Source of the DNA: Rhodoblastus sp963828185
GTDB taxonomy: Bacteria > Pseudomonadota > Alphaproteobacteria > Rhizobiales > Beijerinckiaceae
NCBI GenBank assembly: GCA_963828185.1
Contig: CAWHDV010000002.1
Location: 558,001-622,000, forward strand
Length of the DNA: 64,000 bases
Direction of reading: 5' to 3'
The notes under the pieces are model-generated. The model made no database searches. It was not told the DNA's origin and saw only the letters and a list, made by a program, of their open reading frames with translations. Positions within the stretch are counted from its first letter, which is position 1; the number at the start of each line of letters is the position of its first letter. A program made the translations under genes and the position numbers. Shown here in pieces: positions 29,351 to 37,457 of this stretch.

Positions 29351-29417
29351 ATCAACTTCCGCTTTCCGCCCACTTTCCCCCTTGCTGCTGAGGTCCGCGG
29401 TCGTCCGGAGTTCCGCC
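29351..29417. repeat. Dispersed intergenic repeat, copy A
   Basis: This 67-base stretch resembles 62968-63034 over its full length with scattered changes and small gaps. The longest shared block is TTCCGCTTTCCGCCCA, and a shared GTCCGGA...TCCGCC lies near the end. Both copies are in intergenic DNA. No coding role is seen. Confidence 0.5.
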
Positions 29418-29434
29418 GAACGCGGTCATCAACG

Positions 29435-30509
29435 TCACACCCAGTCGCCGACCGCCGCGCCGACCGCCTGGTCGATCTGGCTCATTTTCCGCGCTTGCAG
29501 ATGCGCGACAAGCCCCGTCTTGATGCGTTCGACCAGGCCCATGCCTTCATAGACCAGCGCCGAATAAAGCTGCACCAGGCTGGCGCCGGCCTCGATCTTG
29601 GCCCAGGCGGCTTCCGGACTGTCGACGCCGCCGACGCCGATCAGCGGAAACTGCCTTTCGACGCGGATGAAAGGTTTGCGCCAGCATGTGGGTCGAGAGC
29701 GCGAACAAGGGCGCGCCGGACAGGCCGCCGGTCTCGCCGCGCGCCTCGTCGCGCAACGTGTCCGGGCGCGACAGCGTGGTGTTGGAGACGATCATGCCGT
29801 CCACGCCGCGCGTCCGCGCGACGCGCACCACGTCGTCAAGCTCCTTGAGCGTCAGGTCCGGCGCGATCTTCAGCAGCACCGGGCGGCGCGGCAGGCTTTG
29901 CGCCAGCGCGTCCCGCGCGTAAATCACGCGGGCGAGCAGGTCGTCGAGCGCGTCCGCCTGTTGCAGGTTGCGCAGGCCGGGCGTGTTGGGCGAGGAGACA
30001 TTGACGGTGAAATAATCGGCGAGATCGGCGAATGCCTCGATGCCCGCGACGTAATCGGCGACGCGGTCGGCCGCATCCTTGTTGGCCCCGATATTGACGC
30101 CGACAATGCCGCTGTGCGCGCCGCGCCGCAGCAGTTTTTCGCGCGCCGCCGCATGGCCCTGGTTGTTGAAGCCGAAGCGGTTGATCACGCCGCGATCCTC
30201 GTGCAGCCGGAACAGGCGCGGCTTTGCGTTGCCGGGCTGCGGCCGCGGCGTCAGCGTGCCGGCCTCGGTAAAGCCGAAGCCCAGCTGCAGCAGGGCGCGC
30301 GAGACGCGGGCGTCCTTGTCGAAGCCGGCCGCCATGCCGAGCGGATTGGGAAAATCCAGCCCGAACAAATTGGTCGCGAGAGAGCCGTCGTCGATGGGCG
30401 CCGGCGGCAGCGGAAAATGCTCCAATGCGAAAACGGTCAGGTTATGCGCGCGTTCGGCGTCGATCGAATGCAAAAGCGGCAGCGCGAACGAATCGAAGAA
30501 ACCCATCAT
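29435..30509 (-). CDS. pyrD: Dihydroorotate dehydrogenase (quinone), interrupted by a +1 frameshift
   Basis: PyrD class 2 oxidises dihydroorotate to orotate at the membrane, passing electrons to quinone. The 5' frame has the membrane-associating N-terminal helices, NPLGMAAGFDKDA, FNNQGHAAAREKL, NVSSPNTPGLRNLQ and SNTTLSRP with the catalytic serine region. It goes out of frame at 29669-29672. Removing one base restores FIRVERQFPLIGVGGVDS and LVQLYSALVYEGMGLV, the FMN-phosphate site, to a stop at 29435 (about 357 aa, normal length). Its start overlaps the stop of the upstream DUF952 gene (ATGA). Confidence 0.92.
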
Positions 30510-30850
30510 GCGTCAAATCCGGCGAAATCATGCCCGCCGTCGGCGCGCAACGACAGCGGCAGGGCGAAAGCCGCGAGCGCGGTCGGCAGCGGGCCATACA
30601 GGTGCGGAAACAGGTCGCCGCCGCGCGAAACCTCATAGACGAGTTTTTCGCCGAGCGCCGCCGCGTCCACGCCAACCAGCAGCAGGCCGCGCTGGCCGGC
30701 GAAATGTTTCGCCGCGGTGTCCTCGACCTGCGCCCGCGTCGAAAAATGGATGAAGCCGTCGGCGAGATCGACGCCCGCGCCGTCGAAGCGTCCCCTCGCA
30801 ACCGCCTCCGTCCAGGCCTGCGCCGTCACGATCTTGAATATGAGAGCCAA
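30506..30850 (-). CDS. DUF952 domain-containing protein
   Basis: This 114-aa protein matches the DUF952 family: a start of the form ALIFKIVTAQAWTEA, then DGFIHFSTRAQVEDTAAKHF, LLLVGVDAAAL and LFPHLYGPLP. The likely start is a TTG at 30850 with a GCGGGGA-like ribosome-binding region; the upstream open frame to 31150 has no family similarity. The stop overlaps the pyrD start, so the two are probably translated together. DUF952 proteins are widespread, and I know of no firmly established function. Confidence 0.85.
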   Translation of the reverse strand: MALIFKIVTAQAWTEAVARGRFDGAGVDLADGFIHFSTRAQVEDTAAKHFAGQRGLLLVGVDAAALGEKLVYEVSRGGDLFPHLYGPLPTALAAFALPLSLRADGGHDFAGFDA

Positions 30851-31043
30851 TCCGCAAATCCCCGCTTCCACAGGATTTACAGCATTTTTCGCTGGCGCGC
30901 GCCAGCCTTGGCCTGCGCCGGCCCAGACAAATTCGCCAAATTTGCGGCCTTTTATCGGGGGAGGCTGGTTTTGTCGCCGCGCAGGGGCTAAAAACGCCGG
31001 CTCAAACTGCAACGAATTGGGGACGGCGGAAACACCGCCGAAC

Positions 31044-32744
31044 ATGACCGGAATGACCGAAATCGCGTCCGAACTCGCCGAATTCGCCCGCCAATCGACG
31101 GCCTGGCCGTTCGAGGAAGCCAGGAAAATCGTGCAGAGGATCGAGCGCACCGGTCAGAAACAGGTGCTGTTCGAGACCGGCTACGGCCCCTCGGGCCTGC
31201 CGCACATCGGCACGTTCGGCGAAGTCGCGCGCACCACCATGGTGCGCCACGCCTTCAACACCCTGACCGGCGGCGCTGTCGCCACGCGGCTTTTAGCCTT
31301 TTCCGACGATCTCGACGGCCTGCGCAAGGTTCCCGAAAATATCCCCAACAAGGAGCTGGTGTCAGCCCATCTCGGCAAGCCCCTGACCCAGGTCCCCGAC
31401 CCGTTTGGCGAATATCCGAGTTTTGGCGCGCACAATAACGCGCGGCTGCGCGCCTTCCTCGACCATTTCGGCTTCGATTACGAATTCGCCTCCTCGACCG
31501 AATATTACCAATCCGGCCGTTTTGACGCGACCTTGTTGAAAATGCTGGCGCGTTACGAGGCGGTGCAGAAGATCATGCTGCCCTCGCTGCGCGCCGAACG
31601 CGCCGCCTCCTACGCGCCCTTCCTGCCGATCCATCCCCATACCGGCATTGTCATGCAGGTGGCGCTGGAAGAAATCGACGCTTCCCGCGGCCTCGTCGCC
31701 TGGACGGACCCCGAAACTGGCGAAAAATTCGAGACGCCGGTGACCGGCGGCCATTGCAAGCTGCAATGGAAGCCGGACTGGGCGATGCGCTGGTGCGCGC
31801 TCGGCGTCGATTACGAGATGGCCGGCAAGGATTTGATCGATTCGGTCAAGCTGTCGGGCGAAATCGCCCGGGCGCTCGACGGGACGCCGCCGGAAGGCTT
31901 CAATTACGAGCTTTTCCTCGACGACCAGGGCCAAAAAATCTCCAAGTCGCGGGGCAATGGCCTGACCATCGACGAATGGCTGCGCTACGCCAGCCCCGAA
32001 AGCCTGTCCTTCTTCATGTACTGGAAGCCGCGCGAGGCGAAAAAACTCTATTTCGACGTGATTCCGCGCGCCGTCGATGAATATCTGGCCTTTCTCGACG
32101 CCTATCCGCGCCAGGACTGGAAGTCGCGGCTCGGCAATCCCGCCTGGCACATCCATGCCGGCGAACCGCCGGCGCCGGAATTCATCGCCCACGAGGGCGA
32201 CGCCCAGAACACCGCCAAAGGCACGGCGATATCCTTCGCCATGCTGCTCAATCTCGCGGCGGTGGCCAACAGCGAGGACCCGGCCGTGCTGTGGGGCTTC
32301 CTGCGCCGCTACGCGCCCGCCGCCAGCCCGGAGAAATTCCCGCGTCTCGACGCCATGATCGGCTATGCCGTCGCCTATTTCCGCGATTTCGTGAAGCCGA
32401 AAAAGGTCTATCGCGCCGCCGACGAGGTGGAGCGCGAGGCGCTGGAAAAGCTTTCCACGGCGCTGGCCGCCTTGCCTGCGGAAGCCAGCGCGGAAAACGT
32501 CCAGACGCTGCTTTACGACATCGCGCGGAAAATCCCGCGCTACCAGAATTTTTCCGCCAAGGGCGCGACGCCGGAACGGCCGGGCGTGTCGAACGACTGG
32601 TTCAACATGCTCTACCAGGTGCTGCTCGGCGAGGATCGCGGCCCGCGCTTCGGCTCTTTCGTCGCGCTCTATGGCGTGGACAATACGCGCGCGCTCATCG
32701 CCGACGCGCTGGCGGGGAAATTCGTGAAAGCCGACGTGGTCTGA
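31044..32744 (+). CDS. lysS: Lysyl-tRNA synthetase, class I
   Basis: The 566-aa protein is a class I (archaeal-type) LysRS, the form used by alphaproteobacteria in place of the class II enzyme. It has a HIGH-like PHIGTFGEV, FSDDLDGLRKVP, GGHCKLQWKPDW and the KMSKS-like QKISKSRGNGL. A C-terminal helical anticodon-binding region follows. The ATG at 31044 or the one at 31053 could start it; sequence upstream of 31044 in the long open frame is the antisense of the DUF952 gene. It is divergent from the DUF952-pyrD pair. Confidence 0.95.
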   Translation: MTGMTEIASELAEFARQSTAWPFEEARKIVQRIERTGQKQVLFETGYGPSGLPHIGTFGEVARTTMVRHAFNTLTGGAVATRLLAFSDDLDGLRKVPENIPNKELVSAHLGKPLTQVPDPFGEYPSFGAHNNARLRAFLDHFGFDYEFASSTEYYQSGRFDATLLKMLARYEAVQKIMLPSLRAERAASYAPFLPIHPHTGIVMQVALEEIDASRGLVAWTDPETGEKFETPVTGGHCKLQWKPDWAMRWCALGVDYEMAGKDLIDSVKLSGEIARALDGTPPEGFNYELFLDDQGQKISKSRGNGLTIDEWLRYASPESLSFFMYWKPREAKKLYFDVIPRAVDEYLAFLDAYPRQDWKSRLGNPAWHIHAGEPPAPEFIAHEGDAQNTAKGTAISFAMLLNLAAVANSEDPAVLWGFLRRYAPAASPEKFPRLDAMIGYAVAYFRDFVKPKKVYRAADEVEREALEKLSTALAALPAEASAENVQTLLYDIARKIPRYQNFSAKGATPERPGVSNDWFNMLYQVLLGEDRGPRFGSFVALYGVDNTRALIADALAGKFVKADVV

Positions 32745-32853
32745 AAACTGTCTCAGAGCTGAACCTTGACTTTATGCAAGGCGCGAAGACAAAGAAAAAA
32801 CAACGGCACAGATGCGGCGCTGCGCCGTTAACCATGGCAATGGCTTGAAATAG

Positions 32854-32873
32854 AATGTTTGATTTCAAACATT
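32854..32873. promoter_or_regulatory. Perfect 9-2-9 inverted repeat, candidate operator
   Basis: AATGTTTGA-TT-TCAAACATT is a perfect palindrome in an AT-rich island, 58 bases upstream of the start of the small gene at 32931. Size and symmetry suit a dimeric repressor. It is not followed by a T-run, so a terminator for lysS is less likely. Confidence 0.5.
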
Positions 32874-32930
32874 TACAAATCATAAGCTGCGTTTACCTTG
32901 TTCGAAGACAAGCGTACCCGGAGAATTTGC

Positions 32931-33122
32931 ATGTCATGCGCGCCGTCTGATCTGGCGGATTTCGCCACAATCAACCTGCTCTTCGCACAGGCCGAAATCG
33001 CCATGGGCGGCGAAGCTGAAGCAATCGCCCGCGCGCTCGACCATATCCAGCAGGCGCAGCATTGCCTGAAAATCCTGGAGGCGGAATTGAAGGCGACGGA
33101 GGATGAGGCGGACGCAGCGTAA
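32931..33122 (+). CDS. Small hypothetical protein, 63 aa
   Basis: I do not recognise this protein. It starts at ATG 32931 with GGAG 8 bases upstream; an in-frame TTG at 32898 would add 11 residues. The product is acidic (C-terminus TEDEADAA) and predicted almost wholly helical, with heptad-like spacing in ALDHIQQAQHCLKILEAEL. It has two cysteines and no membrane segment. A perfect palindrome at 32854-32873 lies in its upstream region. It converges on the GT2 gene, ending 3 bases before that gene's stop. Confidence 0.6.
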   Translation: MSCAPSDLADFATINLLFAQAEIAMGGEAEAIARALDHIQQAQHCLKILEAELKATEDEADAA

Positions 33123-33125
33123 TAT

Positions 33126-35072
33126 CTATCGGCTCCAGGACGGCAGCGAAGCCGTGGGCGCGACGACGAACGAGGCATTTCGCGCCTCGGGAGCGTCGTC
33201 CGCCGCCGCCGGGCGCGGCGCATGCGCCGTCTTGGTCCATACGAAGGGGCGACGCGTCCATTCCCACAGGGCGCGCCAGCAGGCGAGACTGAGCGCCAGC
33301 AGATAGAGGGGCGCCAGCAGCAGGCGCCATGACGGGCGCAGCCGCCGCCGCGCCATGCCGATGAAGCTCGGCAACAGCAGGCTGATCCCGCCGAATATGG
33401 CGACGTTCAGGCCGAGGCTCGACATCAGCGCCTGCGCATGGGTGCGCGGCGCCAGCAGATCGCCGTAAACGAGGTCGCCGACGAGGCGCAGGCCGAAGAA
33501 AGGCCCGAACAGCGGCCCGGCGAGCAGGCTGACCATCAGGCATAGCGATGCGAAAGCGCGGAAAACCCCCATCCGCGCGAAATGGCGGCGCGGCGAGCGC
33601 AGGAAGACGGCGAGCGTCTGCATCCAGCCCTTCATCCAGCGCGTCCGCTGCCCCAGCCACGCGGTAAATTCGAGCGGCGCATCCTCGTAGGTCGGCGAGT
33701 CGATCGTCCCGACCTGGTAGCCGAAGCGCGCCAGCCGCAAGCCGAGATCGGCGTCCTCGGTCACGTTCCAGGCGTCCCAGCCGACCACTCGGCGCAGGAT
33801 TTCGGCGCGGAAATGGTTCGACGTTCCGCCAAGCGGAATCGGCAGGCCGAGCCGCGCCAGGCCGGGATTGCTCACCTCGAACAGCGCCGCGTAGCCGATG
33901 GCGAAAAAATAGGCGAGGACGTTTTCCGCCGCATTGTCCACCACCAGCCGCGCCTGGAAACAGGCGACGCGCGGACCCGCTTGCGCGAAAGCCGCCGCCG
34001 CCACGCGCAACTGGTCGCGCGCCGGCCGGTCCTCGGCGTCAAAGATCGTCAGCAATGTTCCGCGCGCCAGCGGCAGCGCGACGTTGAGCGCCCTTGGCTT
34101 GGTGCGGGGCGCGCCGGCCGGGGCGACGACGATTTCCATGTTTGGCGCAAGGCCGGCTTTCCTGAGGGCCGCGGCCGTCTCGAAATCGTCGTCCTCGAGC
34201 ACCAGCTTGATGTCGATCTTCGCCTTGGGATAATCGAGGGCCTTCAGCGCCGCGACGAATTGCGCCGCCACGTTCGCCTCGCGGTACATGGGCGCGATGA
34301 TCGTATAGGTGGGAAGCGCGCGGTCCGACAGCGCCGGCGCGGGCGCGCGGCGCCGCAAGAGGCTGGCGGCCGTCGCGCACAGCCGCACATAGACGCCGCC
34401 CAGGAACAGGGCCGAGGTGAACAGCGAGGTCGCGGCGATCAGGCGCGACGGGGCGGCGACCAGTCCGACCATGACCGCGGCGCTCAGCAGCAGGCCGACA
34501 TAATTGCTCCAGCGCACCTGCGGCGCATTGGCGCAAGACCGGGCGTCGGCGCGGGAAAGAGCGAAGCTTGCGTCATAGGCGAGGGACCGGCGGCCTTTCG
34601 CGCGCGCCAGCGCCGAAAACACCTTGGGCGGGCAAATGGCGATGCGCCCTCGCAGCGTTCCCGCGTCGCACACCGTCAGCAGTTCGACCACCTGCGCGCC
34701 GCGCGGCGACATCAGCCAGTCGAAGTTTTCCCGCGCCGGGTCGGCGCGGGCGACGCCGGCGCGCAGCGCGGCGCGATAATCGAAACCGGGCGCGAGGGCT
34801 GCGGCGCGGTCCACGTAAGCGCAGTCCAGTCTTTGGGCGAGCGCGCGAAAATAGTCGGTCTCGTCAATCAGCCCCTCGGCGATGAGGAGTTCCTCGGCGC
34901 CGACGCCCTGGTCGCGCGCGCGCCGCGCCGCGCCCTCAAGCCTGGTCCGTTCAAGGCCGCCGCCGGCTAGAAATTCCACCTCGGCGGGCAGGGTTGGGGA
35001 CGGCAAGATCGCGGCGCGCCCTTCGCCGGCTGCAAAAATCCAATCGCTGCTATATAAGGACCCAAGCCTCAT
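33126..35072 (-). CDS. Membrane glycosyltransferase family 2 with N-terminal GspE-N-like domain
   Basis: The 648-aa protein carries a region resembling the GspE/MshE N-terminal domain (about residues 40-110: VGAEELLIAEGLIDETDYFR). Two transmembrane helices and a GT2 catalytic domain follow: TIIAPMYREANV, DDD in VLEDDDFE, FDAED, TEDADLG and the processive QRTRWMKG motif. Three or more C-terminal transmembrane helices complete it. This is the layout of cellulose-synthase-like enzymes that polymerise and export a polysaccharide. No BcsB- or PilZ-type partner is nearby. The start is uncertain: the ATG at 35072 overlaps the divergent gene's ATG, and a GTG further in (PAEVEFL) is an alternative. 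Confidence 0.85.
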   Translation of the reverse strand: MRLGSLYSSDWIFAAGEGRAAILPSPTLPAEVEFLAGGGLERTRLEGAARRARDQGVGAEELLIAEGLIDETDYFRALAQRLDCAYVDRAAALAPGFDYRAALRAGVARADPARENFDWLMSPRGAQVVELLTVCDAGTLRGRIAICPPKVFSALARAKGRRSLAYDASFALSRADARSCANAPQVRWSNYVGLLLSAAVMVGLVAAPSRLIAATSLFTSALFLGGVYVRLCATAASLLRRRAPAPALSDRALPTYTIIAPMYREANVAAQFVAALKALDYPKAKIDIKLVLEDDDFETAAALRKAGLAPNMEIVVAPAGAPRTKPRALNVALPLARGTLLTIFDAEDRPARDQLRVAAAAFAQAGPRVACFQARLVVDNAAENVLAYFFAIGYAALFEVSNPGLARLGLPIPLGGTSNHFRAEILRRVVGWDAWNVTEDADLGLRLARFGYQVGTIDSPTYEDAPLEFTAWLGQRTRWMKGWMQTLAVFLRSPRRHFARMGVFRAFASLCLMVSLLAGPLFGPFFGLRLVGDLVYGDLLAPRTHAQALMSSLGLNVAIFGGISLLLPSFIGMARRRLRPSWRLLLAPLYLLALSLACWRALWEWTRRPFVWTKTAHAPRPAAADDAPEARNASFVVAPTASLPSWSR

Positions 35073-36012
35073 GATCGAAACGGAACCGGAAGTGACAGGA
35101 CAAACGCGCGAGCCTTTTATCCGCCAGATTCCGGCCCCGGCCAAGGCGTTCCTTTCCATCCTGTTGGTTTTTTTGGTTTTCCTACCCACAGGTTGCAGCG
35201 CCGACGAAGCCTCCAGTCAAACCTCCAAGCAAACTGGCGGCGCGGGAAGCGTGTTCGTTCCCAGCCTGTTCGATCCGCGCAACCGCCCGATTGCCCCTGA
35301 CCCCCAGGCCAGGAAGCCGATCCGCTTTCTCACCGCCGACGATTATCCGCCGTTCGAATTTCTCGGCGCCGACGGCGCCCTGGCGGGCTACAATGTCGAA
35401 GTCGCCCGGGCCATCTGCGACGAACTGAAGGTTTCCTGCACCGTCCAGCCGCGTCGCTGGGACAATCTGCTCGATGCGCTGGACGCCGGCGAGGGCGACG
35501 CCGTTATCGCCTCGCTGAAGGAAAACGCCGACACGCGGAAGAAGGCGCGCTTTACCTCGGCCTATTATCTCACGCCGGCGCGGTTCATCTCGCTGGCGGA
35601 CGCGGGTAAGGTGGACGTGCGGCCGGAAGCCCTGCGCAACGCCGCCATCGGCGTCGTGTCGGGCAGCGCGCACGAAGCATTTTTACGCGCCTTCTTTGCC
35701 CGCTCGACGCTCAAGACCTTTCCGGACCTGGCGCGCTTGACGCAGGCGCTGCGCGAAAAGGGCATCGACCTGGCCTTTGGCGACGCGGTTTCCCTGTCGA
35801 TCTGGATGAACGACCAGGGGGCGCAAGAGTGTTGCGCCTTCCAGGGCGGGCCATTTCTCGAGCCTCGCTTTTTCGGCAATGGCGTCGGCATTGCCGTGCG
35901 GCCCGACGACGACACGCTGCGACGCACGCTGAACTGGGCGCTGCAACGGCTCGACGAGCGCGGCGTCATGACCGAGCTTTACCTGAAGTATTTTCCCATC
36001 GGCATTTATTGA
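35071..36012 (+). CDS. Solute-binding protein family 3 (amino-acid type)
   Basis: The 313-aa exported protein has a hydrophobic segment (FLSILLVFLVFLPTGC) that may be a lipoprotein signal, although proline at -3 makes the lipobox weak. The mature domain is SBP family 3: RFLTADDYPPFEFLGADG, GYNVEVARAICDEL, DAVIASLKENADTRKKARFT and YYLTPARF. AAGGA lies 10 bases before the ATG. No permease or ATPase is adjacent. Its divergent partner is the GT2 glycosyltransferase, with which it shares an overlapping start region. Ligand unknown. Confidence 0.88.
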   Translation: MIETEPEVTGQTREPFIRQIPAPAKAFLSILLVFLVFLPTGCSADEASSQTSKQTGGAGSVFVPSLFDPRNRPIAPDPQARKPIRFLTADDYPPFEFLGADGALAGYNVEVARAICDELKVSCTVQPRRWDNLLDALDAGEGDAVIASLKENADTRKKARFTSAYYLTPARFISLADAGKVDVRPEALRNAAIGVVSGSAHEAFLRAFFARSTLKTFPDLARLTQALREKGIDLAFGDAVSLSIWMNDQGAQECCAFQGGPFLEPRFFGNGVGIAVRPDDDTLRRTLNWALQRLDERGVMTELYLKYFPIGIY

Positions 36013-36339
36013 CAGCCGGCGCGCGCTTCCGTTTTGAAATCTATTGAAAAACAGCATATTATGGCATTCGCGCCGCTACAGCGGCGCCTAGCGTCATGCG
36101 TCGGCACATGCTCCATCCGGCTTGGTCCAGCGACCCGCCGCGCGACTCGCCCGCTACCGATTTAGCGGTAGCGGACCTCACGAAAGGGGGGCTGATCGGC
36201 GCCACAGGCTCATGTTAGCCTTGACCGCGTCCAGAACGGCAATTTCCGAAGCTCGGGCGGACGGTAAAAGTCTATCGGATGGAGTTGCCATCGCATTCAA
36301 TGTTCAGCCGGCATGCGATTTGGAAAGCGATCAATAAAT
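36013..36339. other. Intergenic stretch with two strong hairpins
   Basis: No gene is supported; the short open frame at 36122-36337 has no recognisable feature. Two inverted repeats are present: GCGCCGCT-AC-AGCGGCGC at 36070-36087, and CCGCTACCG-ATTTAG-CGGTAGCGG at 36151-36174. Neither is followed by a T-run. They may be RNA hairpins ending the binding-protein transcript, or operators for the receiver gene at 36340. Confidence 0.5.
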
Positions 36340-36726
36340 ATGCCCGTAGCGCTCGTGATCGAGGACGAACCGGAGCTGGCTGCGTTTGCGGTCGCGGCCT
36401 TCAATCGCTTTGGCTATGACGCTTTTGTGATCGAATTGATCGTCGATGCGATCGAAATACTTGAACGGTCGGAAAATATCGCGGTCGTGTTCATCAATTT
36501 GAGCCGCGAAGAAGACGAACTCGCCCTGGTCAGGACCGTGTCGGGGCGCTGGCCGGCGATCAAGATCATTCTCCTTTCCGCCCGGCTGCACAGCCTTCGC
36601 GACCTGCCCCCCAGCATCTTCCTGGCCAAGCCCACCACGCCCGCGACCATCATCGCCATCATCAGGCGGGTGGCGCAAACGACGGGCGTCGATACGAAAT
36701 CGCCCAAAGGCGGAACGATGAACTGA
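36340..36726 (+). CDS. Stand-alone receiver-like protein lacking the phospho-aspartate
   Basis: The 128-aa protein has a CheY-like pattern: LVIEDEPELAAFA (acidic pocket), VVFINLS where VVFTD(I/V) is expected, IILLSA (conserved Ser80) and FLAKPTTP (conserved Lys97). Asn53 occupies the phospho-acceptor position, so it should not be phosphorylated in the usual way. Start ATG 36340 is preferred; ATG 36313 adds nine residues. There is no output domain. It could be a scaffold or constitutive binder; partners are unknown. Confidence 0.75.
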   Translation: MPVALVIEDEPELAAFAVAAFNRFGYDAFVIELIVDAIEILERSENIAVVFINLSREEDELALVRTVSGRWPAIKIILLSARLHSLRDLPPSIFLAKPTTPATIIAIIRRVAQTTGVDTKSPKGGTMN

Positions 36727-36756
36727 AGTCAGCTCTCGGCGTCGCTTGTTTTAACT

Positions 36757-36792
36757 ATTCTTATCCGAAAACCGGACCCACTTTTCGAGAAT
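36757..36792. repeat. Rhizobial-type intergenic palindromic repeat
   Basis: The sequence has ATTCT...CGAAAA-ccggacccac-TTTTCG-AGAAT, giving an interrupted stem of 6 and 5 base pairs. The CCGAAAACCGG...CCCACTTTTCG core is familiar from dispersed intergenic repeats of Hyphomicrobiales. It lies between the convergent receiver and SCO genes, where it could also act as a bidirectional terminator. Confidence 0.65.
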
Positions 36793-36797
36793 AGGCG

Positions 36798-37415
36798 CTA
36801 GAGCAGCGGCTTCAACTCGGCCGCCGCCTGCTCGGGCGGCCGCTGCAAGTTGAAGGCGCTCAGGAACCTGCCGTCGCGGCCCATCAAATAGATCACCGCG
36901 CTGTGGTCCATCGTGTATTCGCCTTTCGCCGACGCTTCCTTGCGCGCGTAGACGCGATAGGCGGAAATGACCTTGTCGATCGCCGCGCGGTCGCCCGAAA
37001 GGCCGATGATGCGCTTGTCGAAGCTTTCGGCGTAGTCCTGCATCAACTTGGGCGTATCGCGCTCTGGATCAACGGTGATGAACAGGACCCTGATCTTCGC
37101 GTCCGGTCCCAGGGCGCGCAAGACCTGCGCGAGCTGGAACAAAGTCGTTGGGCAGACATCGGGGCAATGGGTGTAGCCGAAGAAAACCAAAAAAGGTTCG
37201 CCGCGCATATCCGTGTCGGTGACGACTTTGCCGGCGCCGGTCTCAAGGCGGAACGGCCCGCCGATGGCGGCGGTCCCGTGCGAGCTGGCGCCGGGCGGCC
37301 CCACCAGGGAGCCAAAGCCGATCGCCGCGACCGCGAGCACGGCGACCAGGCCCGCCAGCATCCACATCAGCGCCCGCGGCATCTTCGGCTCTGTCTGCTT
37401 GTTGTTGGAGGCCAT
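36798..37415 (-). CDS. SCO1/SenC family copper-binding protein
   Basis: The 205-aa protein has one N-terminal transmembrane helix (ALMWMLAGLVAVLAVAAIGFG) and a periplasmic thioredoxin-like domain. The copper ligands are CPDVCP in FFGYTHCPDVCPTTL and the histidine in YTMDHSAVIYL. SCO proteins deliver copper or control thiols during CuA assembly of cytochrome oxidase. No oxidase genes are adjacent. It lies just downstream of the RND pump gene in the same orientation but starts 43 bases beyond the pump stop. Confidence 0.93.
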   Translation of the reverse strand: MASNNKQTEPKMPRALMWMLAGLVAVLAVAAIGFGSLVGPPGASSHGTAAIGGPFRLETGAGKVVTDTDMRGEPFLVFFGYTHCPDVCPTTLFQLAQVLRALGPDAKIRVLFITVDPERDTPKLMQDYAESFDKRIIGLSGDRAAIDKVISAYRVYARKEASAKGEYTMDHSAVIYLMGRDGRFLSAFNLQRPPEQAAAELKPLL

Positions 37416-37457
37416 GCGAGTCCCACGTTCGAAATTTCAACTGCTTTCAACCACATA

